From positions 62,001 through 126,000 of the forward strand of contig JBFWUW010000001.1 in assembly GCA_050247075.1 (NCBI GenBank): a stretch of 64,000 nucleotides of DNA, given 5' to 3'. The notes beneath the pieces are model-generated. The model ran no database searches, was not told the DNA's origin, and worked only from the letters and a program-made list of their open reading frames with translations. Numbering within the stretch: the first letter of the stretch is position 1; every line of letters begins with the position of its first letter. Of the stretch, positions 17,190-25,006 are shown one piece after another. A program made the position numbers and the translations under genes. The DNA is from JBFWUW01 sp050247075. Its GTDB lineage: Bacteria; Planctomycetota; Planctomycetia; Pirellulales; JBFWUW01.

Positions 17190-18541
17190 ATCGCGCCCTC
17201 CACGACACACTCCTGCGATCCCGTCCGTGTTTCCAGCGCTACGGCCGCGGTCAGCCACAGCAGGGTGACCACGCGGCTGGCGCAAGCGGCCAGCGGAATG
17301 GCCAAGGCCTGATAACGGCCGAACAGGGCCATCGATCCGCAGACCAACACCGCGGCCCCCAATACATGTGACACCGTGACCGAATTGGGCCTGCCGCGGC
17401 CGCGCAGATAGCCCTCTGCCAGCATGGCGCAGCCCGTCAGGGCAAAGGCCGGCAATAACGCCAGAGCCAAAGGGACGGCCGCCCGGAAGTCCTCACCAAA
17501 CACCAGCACCATCAACGGCTCCAGAACGATAGCAAAGGCTACCGCCATCAGGAACTGAACGGCCGCCAAACCCGCCCCCGCCGCCACGATTTTCTTCCAG
17601 TGCGGGCTGGCACCGGGCCGCGCACCGACGTTGAAGGCAAACAGTTCCAGCGCGACCGGCGCGACGATCAGCAGATTAGCCGTGGGGATCGCCGCCGCGT
17701 AATTTCCTTGCGCGGTCAGGTCGGCCAGCCACAGCATCAGCAGCATGTCCAGACGGCCATACAGGTTGCCCACGACTATTCCCAAGGCATACGGCATCCC
17801 CTCGGCGGCCAATTCCTGGATGGGCGGGGCGGATGGTCCCCGTAGCGACGTTTGCGGGCACGCCAGCCATTGGATGGCAAAACCGGCGATCGAAGCCACG
17901 ACCGTCATCGTGGCCACGGTTGCCAACGAATGCATATCGAGCAGCCATAACCCAATCAGCAGCAACGGCAACATGGCCGCCGTGGCCAAACGACAGATGT
18001 TGTACCGGGTGAAAGCACCCCCGCCATGGTCGACCGACGCCATCGCCAGCCGCATCTGTTCCCAGGGCAATATCAAACCGCACAACATGCACAACGGCAT
18101 GAGGTGCTCTTTGTCCTTGGGCAAGGCCAACAGGGCCAGCAAGCAAACGACGGCCAACGTCCCCAGCCCGGTACAGAGACCGTAGCGCATGGCCGCGTTG
18201 CGCAGTTGTTGGTGCGACCGGTGGCTGGCGGCGGCGCGTCGGGCAATCGTCATTTGGCCGCCCCACAGCCCGATGAACATCAACAACTGGGCATAGAGCA
18301 CGGCGGTGCCGTATTCACCGCGGGCGGTTGGACCGAGCAGGCGGGCCAGCACGGCGCCTTGCACGGCCCACAAGGTAAAGATGACAAACGAGGTGGCCAC
18401 CGTGCGAATGACTGACTTATGCCGCGAGGCCGTTTCCCACAGCCATTCCAACCTGCGGCTCGCGGACGAGCGCAAGATTTCGCCGTTCGATGCTTCCAGC
18501 ATCTTTTTGTCGGCGGCGGATGGCAGATGGGGAGCTAGCAT
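17186..18541 (-). CDS. Polysaccharide flippase (Wzx/MATE-like)
   Basis: A 451-residue membrane protein with about twelve hydrophobic segments. After a 45-residue charged N-terminus, the first helix is TVATSFVIFTLWAVQGAVLARLLG, followed by TARGEYGTAVLYAQLLMFIGLWGG, as in polysaccharide biosynthesis exporters of the MOP superfamily. It should move undecaprenyl-pyrophosphate repeat units across the inner membrane for the polymerase encoded just downstream (4-bp overlap). No clear ribosome binding site precedes ATG 18541, and an internal ATG at 18502 is an alternative start. Confidence 0.88.
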   Translation of the reverse strand: MLAPHLPSAADKKMLEASNGEILRSSASRRLEWLWETASRHKSVIRTVATSFVIFTLWAVQGAVLARLLGPTARGEYGTAVLYAQLLMFIGLWGGQMTIARRAAASHRSHQQLRNAAMRYGLCTGLGTLAVVCLLALLALPKDKEHLMPLCMLCGLILPWEQMRLAMASVDHGGGAFTRYNICRLATAAMLPLLLIGLWLLDMHSLATVATMTVVASIAGFAIQWLACPQTSLRGPSAPPIQELAAEGMPYALGIVVGNLYGRLDMLLMLWLADLTAQGNYAAAIPTANLLIVAPVALELFAFNVGARPGASPHWKKIVAAGAGLAAVQFLMAVAFAIVLEPLMVLVFGEDFRAAVPLALALLPAFALTGCAMLAEGYLRGRGRPNSVTVSHVLGAAVLVCGSMALFGRYQALAIPLAACASRVVTLLWLTAAVALETRTGSQECVVEGAI

Positions 18542-18574
18542 GAACCGTGGTGGGTGATATTTCGATCGAAGCGG

Positions 18575-18600
18575 AATCGGCGATGGAATCGCCTCCTACA
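18575..18600 (-). repeat. GGCGAT hairpin repeat, copy B
   Basis: AATCGGCGATGGAATCGCC followed by TCCTACA, in the 92-bp gap between the sugar transferase gene and the flippase gene. Same 6-bp stem and 3-nt loop as the copy at 12685-12709. Confidence 0.7.
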
Positions 18601-18633
18601 GTTGAATTGGCGAGAGCGGATATCGGCTGGCCC

Positions 18634-19719
18634 CTAGCGGGCCCCCTTTCGCAGGACGACGGCCGGCACGGTCAGAGCGATTAGTTTCAAATCGTGCCAC
18701 AGTCCGCGGCTGCGGACGTACCGCAGGTCCATCCTCATCCACTCGACAAAGGTGACTTGCGACCGGCCCCGAACTTGCCAGATGCAGGTCAAGCCGGGTG
18801 TCACTTCCAACCGGCGGCGATGCCAACCGCGGCAACGGTTGGACTCATCCAGCGGCAATGGCCGCGGGCCTACCAGCGACATTTCGCCCCGCAGAATGTT
18901 CCAAAACTGGGGCAGTTCGTCGATGCTGGTCTTGCGCAGCCAGCGGCCAATCGTAGTGATGCGGGGATCGTCTTTCAGCTTGAAGGCAGGGCCATCTTGT
19001 TCGCTGCGGGCACGCAACTCTTCCTTACGCGTTTCGGCGTCGACGACCATCGTGCGCAGTTTGTACATGGTAAACGGCCGCCCGCCCAAACCGGCCCGCT
19101 GCTGGGCAAAAAAGACCGGCCCGCGCGATGTCAGTTTGATCGATAGCGCGGCCAACGCCAGCAAGGGTGATAACGCGACAATGGCCGTGCCGGCACCCAC
19201 CACGTCCAGCGACCGCTTCCAAGCGGGAAGTTCCCTGGCGAACAGCGTTTCCAGAGCGTGCTCTGGCTGGCCGCCGACGGTGATCTCTTTACGCTCGGCC
19301 GGTTGCCGCTCGCGGGTTGATTCGCCGACGGAACTGTTGGAAGGGTACGTGCAAATCTCGCAAGCCGGTTGCGGCAATCCCGCGGGCCAATTGACCAACA
19401 CGTCTTCGGCGACTCGGCTGGCACCCGCGTGGGGCGCGTCGAGCAGAAGGACTCCCAAACGGCCGCCATCCAACCAGCCGGCCTCATCGGTCGCTCGAAT
19501 CCGTCGGCGGAGCAGCCGCACCAACGCACGAAGCTGGGCCTCGCGATTATGGCCCGAGCAAGTATAGATCAACAGCGAGAACACCACTCCTGTCCTGTCA
19601 GAGCGAGCCCGTTCGCGGTCCAACAGGGCCCGCATGTGGTCCTCTTGGTAGAGGCCGCGGATGAGAGTCGCTCTGGTCGCGAATGTTGTGGAGATTGCCT
19701 TCAGCCAGCGGTTTGCCAT
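18634..19719 (-). CDS. Initiating sugar transferase with a degenerate GGDEF-like N-terminal domain
   Basis: A 361-residue protein. Its C-terminal 200 residues are a bacterial sugar transferase (polyprenyl-phosphate hexose-1-phosphate transferase). They show WKRSLDVVGAGTAIVALSPL as the membrane-entering helix, GPVFFAQQRAGLGGRPFTMYKLRTM, DELPQFWNILRGEMSLVGPRP and the C-terminal WQVRGRSQVTF. This enzyme places the first sugar on undecaprenyl phosphate. The N-terminal 150 residues resemble a diguanylate cyclase fold: RARSDRTGVVFSLLIYTC, then RRRIRATDEAGWLDGGRLGVLLLD, where GGDEF has become GGRLG. The start is set at ATG 19719; the longer frame to 19833 would overlap the upstream gene. The N-terminal assignment is my inference. 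Confidence 0.88.
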   Translation of the reverse strand: MANRWLKAISTTFATRATLIRGLYQEDHMRALLDRERARSDRTGVVFSLLIYTCSGHNREAQLRALVRLLRRRIRATDEAGWLDGGRLGVLLLDAPHAGASRVAEDVLVNWPAGLPQPACEICTYPSNSSVGESTRERQPAERKEITVGGQPEHALETLFARELPAWKRSLDVVGAGTAIVALSPLLALAALSIKLTSRGPVFFAQQRAGLGGRPFTMYKLRTMVVDAETRKEELRARSEQDGPAFKLKDDPRITTIGRWLRKTSIDELPQFWNILRGEMSLVGPRPLPLDESNRCRGWHRRRLEVTPGLTCIWQVRGRSQVTFVEWMRMDLRYVRSRGLWHDLKLIALTVPAVVLRKGAR

Positions 19720-19753
19720 GGGTAGTTCAGCAGAGTGGAGTCGGCGAGCGGTT

Positions 19754-19783
19754 GGCAGGCTAGCCTTGCGGGGCTTGCCTGCC
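19754..19783. repeat. Intercistronic hairpin
   Basis: GGCAGGC (19754-19760) pairs with GCCTGCC (19777-19783), with an inner AGCC/GGCT pair, between the CpsD-like gene and the sugar transferase gene. There is no T-run on the transcribed strand, so it looks like an mRNA processing or attenuation hairpin rather than a full terminator. Confidence 0.4.
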
Positions 19784-19801
19784 AGAAGAAAACTTAAAGT
19801 G

Positions 19802-20488
19802 CTAGCGACGGAGCCAACGGGGGAGTAATTCACGACGTTTGTTGAGGACCACGCCTAACAGCCGGGCCTGCGCATCGGACAGCAATTGCGCGCTCCTTTG
19901 CGCGTCTTCAGTGGGTGTCACTTCGGCTTCGACCACCAGGATGGTGCCGTCCAGGTTGCCCGCCACCGGTAAGGTCAGGCCGACATGGCCCACCGCTGGC
20001 AAGTCGATCAGCACCACGTCGAACTCCGCCTGAAGCTCGCGAAATAGATCCTGGCAGCAGACCAGGTCCGAGGCCGTGGCCGTATCACGGCGAGCCGTGC
20101 CAGCCGCCAGCAGCGAGATTCCGGACGGTTTGATTTTTTGCACGGCCTCCTTCCACTCGGCCTGCCCCGCCAAAATTTCCGCCAGGCCGGGTCCGCTCTC
20201 GCCATTCAGCCGCGTGTGAGCGGCGGGGTGGCGTAGATTTGCATCGACCAACAGCACTTTGTGCCGGTTGGCGGCATCGGCGGCCGCCAACGCCAGGTGA
20301 GCGGCCACGGTTGTCACGCCTTCGCCGCGGGCGCTGCCGGTCACCCCGATCAACCGGGGTGCCTGCTCGCCCAAGCTGTACAGCCGATTCCAGACCGCGC
20401 GGCAATGATCGGCCAACATGTCCAAGGCGTTGTCACACGGCGGTGCACCGTTACGCGCCGCGGCACTAGTGGGGGAGCGGGCGATCAT
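19802..20488 (-). CDS. CpsD/CapB-like P-loop protein, probably kinase-dead
   Basis: A 228-residue protein of the bacterial tyrosine kinase (BY-kinase)/MinD fold that normally pairs with Wzz/GumC co-polymerases. Walker A is GSARGEGVTT at residues 51-60, where the usual Lys is Val58. Walker A' is VLLVDANLRHP at 78-88, and Walker B is FDVVLIDLP at 156-164. The C-terminus ends LLPRWLRR, with no Tyr cluster for autophosphorylation. The fold and position say regulator of chain length; the missing Lys and Tyr cluster say it may bind nucleotide poorly or not phosphorylate. Its ATG lies 23 bp inside the end of the co-polymerase gene. Confidence 0.85.
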   Translation of the reverse strand: MIARSPTSAAARNGAPPCDNALDMLADHCRAVWNRLYSLGEQAPRLIGVTGSARGEGVTTVAAHLALAAADAANRHKVLLVDANLRHPAAHTRLNGESGPGLAEILAGQAEWKEAVQKIKPSGISLLAAGTARRDTATASDLVCCQDLFRELQAEFDVVLIDLPAVGHVGLTLPVAGNLDGTILVVEAEVTPTEDAQRSAQLLSDAQARLLGVVLNKRRELLPRWLRR

Positions 20489-22127
20489 GGGCTCCCTTCT
20501 TGTCTTTGGAAATGGGTTGACGAAAGCTTGCCCAGGGGAGTTCGCCCAGCATCGGCAAGCCCAAACGAGTCTCGATGTCCTCAGCCGTCTTCATCGAGCG
20601 GTCGAAGTATTCGGCCAACAAGGCCAGGCAGAGGCCCGAAAAGATTCCCATTAAGATCCCCAAGCCAAGATTGGTGATCTTGCTGGGACGAACAGGGTCG
20701 ATGTCGATCGTCGCGGGCTGCACCACGCAAATGTTGGAAATACGGTTGGTTTCCAACGCCTGATCGATGCGCGCCTGCTCCAGGTTGCGCGAGTACGACC
20801 GAAACTGGGTGTCTTGTAGTTCCAGGTCGCGTTCCAGTTGAGTTATTCGCAAGGCATCGCGATTGAGTTGTTCCAAGTCTTTCTTGGCGTTCACAAGCTG
20901 CACCTGCAGCGTTTCCGCCCGAGCTTGCAGCGCGGCCACTTTGGTCTTGCGGTCCATGAGCTGCATCTCGGTCTCTTCATAGGCCTTGTTCTTGGCCGTT
21001 GTCACCGACGTACTCTCGGCGTGTTCTTGATCCAGGATTTTCTTGGCTTCGGCGATTTCGCGGCGAATCTCGCGGACTTGAAAGGCTTCATCCTTAAAGA
21101 CAGACTTCAACTGCTGTTCCTTGAGCTGCAGTTCGTACAGACGCTGCCGCATCAGATCGAAGGCCTGGTTGGCCAGGCCATCGACACGCGACACTTCCAG
21201 CATGGGAGGCAATACCGCCAGACGTGTTTGCATGGATTCAAGTTCAGCGGCGGCCACGGCCAGGTTTGAGTCCGCATCGAGTTTGGCGTCTTCCAACTCG
21301 CCGAGCCGCTTCACCAGAATGGTGCGCTGTTCGCTGGCAGACGATATTCCCGTCTCGTCCCGCAGTTCGCGGAGGGCCAGTTCCGTCTTGCTGAGGCGCG
21401 TTCGCAAACCGTCGGTTTGGTCGGCGAAGAAATCGTGCGATCGGGGCGTGCGATTCAGCGAAATGTGATGCGAGAGGTAGAGATCGCTCAGCTTGTTGAC
21501 AACAGCCTGCGCGAACTTGGGGTTGGGGCCGTCGTAGCGGAGCGTGATGACATTCGACTTCTTCGTAGCGAACACCTGCAGCCGCTTGCGCAGTTTGGTC
21601 ATGGCGCGGTTGTGTGGCGTCGATTGGGGACCGGGACCGATTCGGCTCCACAATTGAGACAACCAACCATCGGCGGACGCAGACGATGCCTTGGCGGGAA
21701 CCGGCGCAATGGTGGCCACCGGTTCTGTAGCGGCGTCAATGGCTGGCTTGGATTTGGCCGATTCCAGCAAGACCTCATCCACTGGCGCGCCCAAAATCGG
21801 CCCTGCGCCAAAATGATCGACGATTTGGCCTAGCAAGATATCGCTTTGCAGAATCTCAACGACCGAGTTGATCTCTTCCTCGCGCGACTGGGGTACGGCC
21901 AATACGGGCCCTTGGCCCATGGTGGCTGTAGGGTCCAGCACGGCGTTCTCTCGGCCCAGCCTCAAGAACAATTTGGCTTCCGATCGATAGGCTGGCTGCA
22001 TAACGGCCGTGACCGCCACAGCCACCAGCAGGCAACAGCAGAACGCGCTTACCATCTTGCGTTTGTGGCGGAGCAGCATCTGCCCAATCTGTTGCAGCGA
22101 AGGGAGCGATTCTGAATTGGAATTCAT
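20466..22127 (-). CDS. Polysaccharide co-polymerase (Wzz/GumC-like chain-length protein)
   Basis: A 553-residue inner-membrane protein. A first transmembrane helix follows LLRHKRKM (FCCCLLVAVAVTAVM), then the Wzz domain YRSEAKLFLRLGREN. A long coiled-coil periplasmic region runs from about 230 to 460, including DFFADQTDGLRTRLSKTELAL. A second helix near 500 (LGLGILMGIFSGLCLALLAEYF) leads to a short cytoplasmic tail with RLGLPMLGELPW. No kinase domain is fused; the next gene encodes the P-loop partner. The start is ATG 22127. It is the first gene of the exopolysaccharide operon and likely sets polymer length. Confidence 0.93.
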   Translation of the reverse strand: MNSNSESLPSLQQIGQMLLRHKRKMVSAFCCCLLVAVAVTAVMQPAYRSEAKLFLRLGRENAVLDPTATMGQGPVLAVPQSREEEINSVVEILQSDILLGQIVDHFGAGPILGAPVDEVLLESAKSKPAIDAATEPVATIAPVPAKASSASADGWLSQLWSRIGPGPQSTPHNRAMTKLRKRLQVFATKKSNVITLRYDGPNPKFAQAVVNKLSDLYLSHHISLNRTPRSHDFFADQTDGLRTRLSKTELALRELRDETGISSASEQRTILVKRLGELEDAKLDADSNLAVAAAELESMQTRLAVLPPMLEVSRVDGLANQAFDLMRQRLYELQLKEQQLKSVFKDEAFQVREIRREIAEAKKILDQEHAESTSVTTAKNKAYEETEMQLMDRKTKVAALQARAETLQVQLVNAKKDLEQLNRDALRITQLERDLELQDTQFRSYSRNLEQARIDQALETNRISNICVVQPATIDIDPVRPSKITNLGLGILMGIFSGLCLALLAEYFDRSMKTAEDIETRLGLPMLGELPWASFRQPISKDKKGAHDRPLPH

Positions 22128-22554
22128 GTTCAATTCTTTGGTTGGAATGTGCTTCCCGCGTCGGCCAGCATGTGCCGCCATCGTTCGCCGCCAACACCCA
22201 TGTCCGCCAAGCAACCAGGACGATCTGTTTTAACTAAGCACCTTAAGTTACCTAGAATAACCATGCATCCGGCACACTTCAATTGTTTTTTGCTGCTAAT
22301 TTTTCGTAAAGCTAATAGTGACAATAAGATGTGGTTGTGGCGACAAGACGGCCTGTTGAATCGGCCGGAGGCGAATTCCGTGCGGAATCGCTCCTGCAAG
22401 ACGATTGGCCCTTCAAGTTGCCTCGACTCCCCAGGCTTGCTCGCTGGCCCGGTTGAAGGTCGGTACGGTAGAGCGTAAATTCACCCGCACGGCTGCCCGC
22501 AATCGACACGCGGTTAGCCCGTTTTCCACCTTCCTTCTTTTCAGAGGCGGCCCC
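22128..22554. other. Divergent promoter region between the exopolysaccharide operon and galE
   Basis: No gene is seen. An AT-rich core (about 22230-22330) stands out against the GC-rich surroundings and is the best place for the promoter of the minus-strand operon. It holds the dyad at 22231-22250. A degenerate copy of the GGCGAT-type repeat (GGAGGCGAATTCC, then GGAATCGCTCC) lies at about 22367-22395, on the galE side. Confidence 0.5.
22231..22250. promoter_or_regulatory. Candidate operator upstream of the exopolysaccharide operon
   Basis: TAACTAAGCACCTTAAGTTA is an imperfect dyad (TAACT-AAG against CTT-AAGTTA, one base out of register). It lies in the AT-rich region 104 bp before the first codon of the co-polymerase gene. 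It has the size and symmetry of a dimeric regulator site. Confidence 0.3.
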
Positions 22555-23550
22555 TTGAAAATCCTGGTCACCGGAGGGGCGGGCTACGTCGGCAGCCACG
22601 CCGTGCGCTGGCTGGAAAAGGCCGGGCATGAAGTCTGGGTCTACGACAATCTGTCGCTGGGGCATCGGGCCGCCATCCGGCCCGAGCAATTGATCGAGGG
22701 GAACCTGGCGGACGAAGCCCGCCTGCGGGCGGCGCTGGTTGATCGGCGGATCGAGGCCGTCATGCACTTTGCCGCTTTTATCCAAGTTGGCGAGTCGGTG
22801 ATTGATCCGGCCCGTTATTATGGCAACAACCTGACGGGTACGCTGGCCTTGCTCGATACCATGCGCAGGGCAGACGTCCGCAAGTTCGTCTTCTCCAGCA
22901 CGGCGGCCGTCTATGGCGAGCCTACCGAAAACCCCATCACCGAGGACTCGCCCTGTCTGCCGGTAAACCCCTACGGCTTTACCAAATTGGCCATTGAGCG
23001 TGCCTTGGCCGACTATGCCCACGCCTACGGCATGGGCTATGCGGCGTTGCGTTACTTCAATGCGTCGGGCGCATCGGCCGATGCCACGATTGGCGAGGAC
23101 CATCAGCCCGAGACCCATCTCATACCCCTTGTGCTGCAAGTGGCGCTGGGGCAACGCGAGGCCATCCGCATCTTTGGCAATGACTATCCCACGCCTGATG
23201 GCACTTGCGTTCGCGACTATATCCATGTCGATGACCTGGCCGCGGCCCATGCCAAAGCGTTGGAACAATTGAAGCTGGGGACGGGAATGTCGCTGAACTT
23301 GGGGACGGGCCAAGGCCACAGTGTGCAAGAAGTCATCGCTACCTGCCGGCAAGTAACAGGCCACGCCATTCCCACCATCATCGAACCGCGACGGGCGGGC
23401 GATGCGCCAGCGCTGGTGGCCAATGCCAACCGCGCCCGCCAGCAGCTAGGTTGGACGCCCCAACACGCCGACCTGCAAGACATTGTTTCCAGTGCTTGGC
23501 GCTGGCATTCGCGGCATCCCCGCGGATACGATGACCGAACCCGCACGTAG
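22555..23550 (+). CDS. galE: UDP-glucose 4-epimerase
   Basis: A 331-residue GalE, interconverting UDP-glucose and UDP-galactose with bound NAD. Visible are the dinucleotide motif KILVTGGAGYVGSHA, VMHFAAFIQVGESV, the Ser/Thr region SSTAAVYGEP near 114-122, and Tyr140-x3-Lys144 in NPYGFTKLAIER. The C-terminal substrate domain has YFNASGASADATIGEDH and CVRDYIHVDDLA. No ATG fits. A TTG at 22555 with AGAGG 7 bases upstream gives the exact family N-terminus, so it is taken as the start. The stop codon TAG lies inside a GTAGGAGGCG repeat copy. It probably feeds UDP-galactose to the divergent exopolysaccharide locus. Confidence 0.92.
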   Translation: MKILVTGGAGYVGSHAVRWLEKAGHEVWVYDNLSLGHRAAIRPEQLIEGNLADEARLRAALVDRRIEAVMHFAAFIQVGESVIDPARYYGNNLTGTLALLDTMRRADVRKFVFSSTAAVYGEPTENPITEDSPCLPVNPYGFTKLAIERALADYAHAYGMGYAALRYFNASGASADATIGEDHQPETHLIPLVLQVALGQREAIRIFGNDYPTPDGTCVRDYIHVDDLAAAHAKALEQLKLGTGMSLNLGTGQGHSVQEVIATCRQVTGHAIPTIIEPRRAGDAPALVANANRARQQLGWTPQHADLQDIVSSAWRWHSRHPRGYDDRTRT

Positions 23551-23571
23551 GAGGCGTTACCAACGCCGATT
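23547..23571 (+). repeat. Hairpin repeat, copy C1 with compensated stem
   Basis: GTAGGAGGCGTTACCAACGCC and GAT. The arms are GGCGTT and AACGCC, where other copies have GGCGAT and ATCGCC, so both arms changed together. It contains the galE stop codon and is followed directly by copy C2. Confidence 0.7.
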
Positions 23572-23597
23572 GTAGGAGGCGATTCCATCGCCGATTG
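23572..23597 (+). repeat. GGCGAT hairpin repeat, copy C2
   Basis: GTAGGAGGCGATTCCATCGCC and GATTG, in tandem with C1 and in the opposite orientation to C3. Confidence 0.75.
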
Positions 23598-23615
23598 ACT
23601 CGTGCGAAGATGTCC

Positions 23616-23640
23616 CAATCGGCGATGGAATCGCCGCCTG
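23616..23640 (-). repeat. GGCGAT hairpin repeat, copy C3
   Basis: CAATCGGCGATGGAATCGCC and GCCTG, inverted relative to C2 across 18 bp, so C2 and C3 can also pair with each other into a longer stem. It lies just before the thioesterase start. Confidence 0.75.
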
Positions 23641-23669
23641 CTGAAGACTTCACATTCGGTCGCGCCGTC

Positions 23670-24152
23670 ATGCCCGCCATCTACGAACATGCCCACGTCG
23701 TCGCCCCAGACGAGATTGACATCCTGGGACATGCCAGCAACGTGGCCTACATCACTTGGATGCAATCGGCGGCGTTGGCCCACTCGGCCGCGCAAGGTTG
23801 GCCGGGCGAAGCCTATCAGCAACTTGGTTTGGGTTGGGTGGTCCGCTCGCACCAAATCACGTACCAGCGGCCCGCGTTGGCGGGTGACGAACTGGTCGTC
23901 CGAACTTGGGTGGCCAACTTCAAGCGCGTGACCTCTTTGCGGCGGTACGACATTCTCCGCCGTGCCGATGGCAAAATGCTGGCCAGTGCCGCCACCGATT
24001 GGGCCTTTATCAACTACAACACCCGATTGCCTACGCGCGTTCCGCCGGAAGTAATCGCCGCGTTTGAACTGGTTCAAAACCCCCATGATCCCTTTCTCTT
24101 GCACAACACCCCAGGACGGACGGCCGATCGCCGCGCCGCACAACCAGAATGA
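23670..24152 (+). CDS. Acyl-CoA thioesterase (hot-dog fold, 4HBT family)
   Basis: A 160-residue hot-dog protein, hydrolysing an acyl- or aroyl-CoA (or acyl-ACP). The core motif VVAPDEIDILGHASNVAYITWMQ matches the YbgC/4-hydroxybenzoyl-CoA thioesterase pattern, with Asp and His-x-x-N near the active site. GLGWVVRSHQITYQRPALAGDEL and VTSLRRYDILRRADG follow. The ATG at 23670 is chosen. The open frame upstream runs into the hairpin repeat, whose ATGGAATCGCC reads M-E-S-P and mimics a start. It overlaps the next gene (SDR reductase) by 4 bp (ATGA), pointing to joint work in acyl metabolism. Confidence 0.85.
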   Translation: MPAIYEHAHVVAPDEIDILGHASNVAYITWMQSAALAHSAAQGWPGEAYQQLGLGWVVRSHQITYQRPALAGDELVVRTWVANFKRVTSLRRYDILRRADGKMLASAATDWAFINYNTRLPTRVPPEVIAAFELVQNPHDPFLLHNTPGRTADRRAAQPE

Positions 24153-24913
24153 AACATGGCTTTGATCTATCGGGCCGCGTGGCCTTGGTGACGGGTGCTG
24201 GCGTGGGCATTGGCCGCGCGGTGGCGCTGGCTTTGGGGCAAGCGGGTGCCACCGTCGGCGTGCATTACAACTCCAGTGCCGATGCGGCGGCCGAGACCGT
24301 TCGCTTGTTGGCCGAACAAGGTGCCAAAGGCGTCTTGCTGCCGGCCGATCTGACCGACGAAGCCGCCGCCAATTCGGTCGTCGACCGGTTGCTGGCGGAA
24401 GCCGGCCGGTTGGATATCTTGTTCAACAACGCCGGCGCGCCGCTGGCCCGTTCTAGCATCGAAGATTGTTCCACCGAACTTTGGCGGCAAGCTCTCGATG
24501 TCAACGTGACTTCCGCCTTCTTCATCACGCGGCGGGCGATACCCCATTTGCGAAGTAGCGGCCACGGCAGCATTATCAATAACTTGTCGTTGTCGGTGCA
24601 GACGGGCGGAGCCGGCGGCGCTGGCCCCTACGCCGCCGCCAAGGGAGCCTTGCAAGTCATGACCCGCACTTTGGCGCGAGAATTGGCACCAGCGGTGCGT
24701 GTCAACGCCATCATGCCGGGTGTGATCGAGACGCGGCACCACGAAATCTTTAGCACGCCCGAGCGGATGGAAAACTACAGACAGCAGACTCCGCTGGCCC
24801 GCAACGGCATGGCCGAAGAGGTCGCCCAATCGGTACTGTACCTGGCCAGCGATGCCGCCAGTTTCGTCACCGGAGCACTCATCGATATCAACGGCGGGCG
24901 GTTCTTGCGCTAG
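24149..24913 (+). CDS. Short-chain dehydrogenase/reductase (FabG-like)
   Basis: A 254-residue classical SDR, an NAD(P)-dependent oxidoreductase of the 3-oxoacyl-ACP reductase type. The cofactor motif is VALVTGAGVGIGRAVALAL at residues 11-29, NNAG is at about 92, and the Ser is in IINNLSLSVQTGG. The catalytic Tyr and Lys are in GPYAAAKGALQVM, and the C-terminal FVTGALIDINGGRF is typical. The substrate is unknown. The 4-bp overlap with the thioesterase gene suggests one transcript and a linked step on an acyl thioester. It is not in a full fatty acid cluster, so a housekeeping FabG role is less likely. Confidence 0.9.
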   Translation: MKHGFDLSGRVALVTGAGVGIGRAVALALGQAGATVGVHYNSSADAAAETVRLLAEQGAKGVLLPADLTDEAAANSVVDRLLAEAGRLDILFNNAGAPLARSSIEDCSTELWRQALDVNVTSAFFITRRAIPHLRSSGHGSIINNLSLSVQTGGAGGAGPYAAAKGALQVMTRTLARELAPAVRVNAIMPGVIETRHHEIFSTPERMENYRQQTPLARNGMAEEVAQSVLYLASDAASFVTGALIDINGGRFLR

Positions 24914-24942
24914 CAGTTCAACCGCGCTTCTCGGTAAACTAA

Positions 24943-24969
24943 TGGTCGGCAGTGGAATCGCCTCCCACG
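24943..24969 (-). repeat. GGCGAT hairpin repeat, copy D (degenerate)
   Basis: TGGTCGGCAGTGGAATCGCC and TCCCACG. One arm is mutated (GGCAGT), so the stem is weakened. Confidence 0.55.
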
Positions 24970-25006
24970 AACGGAAAGGGAGTTAAAGTCGCCACGAAGA
25001 TGCGAT

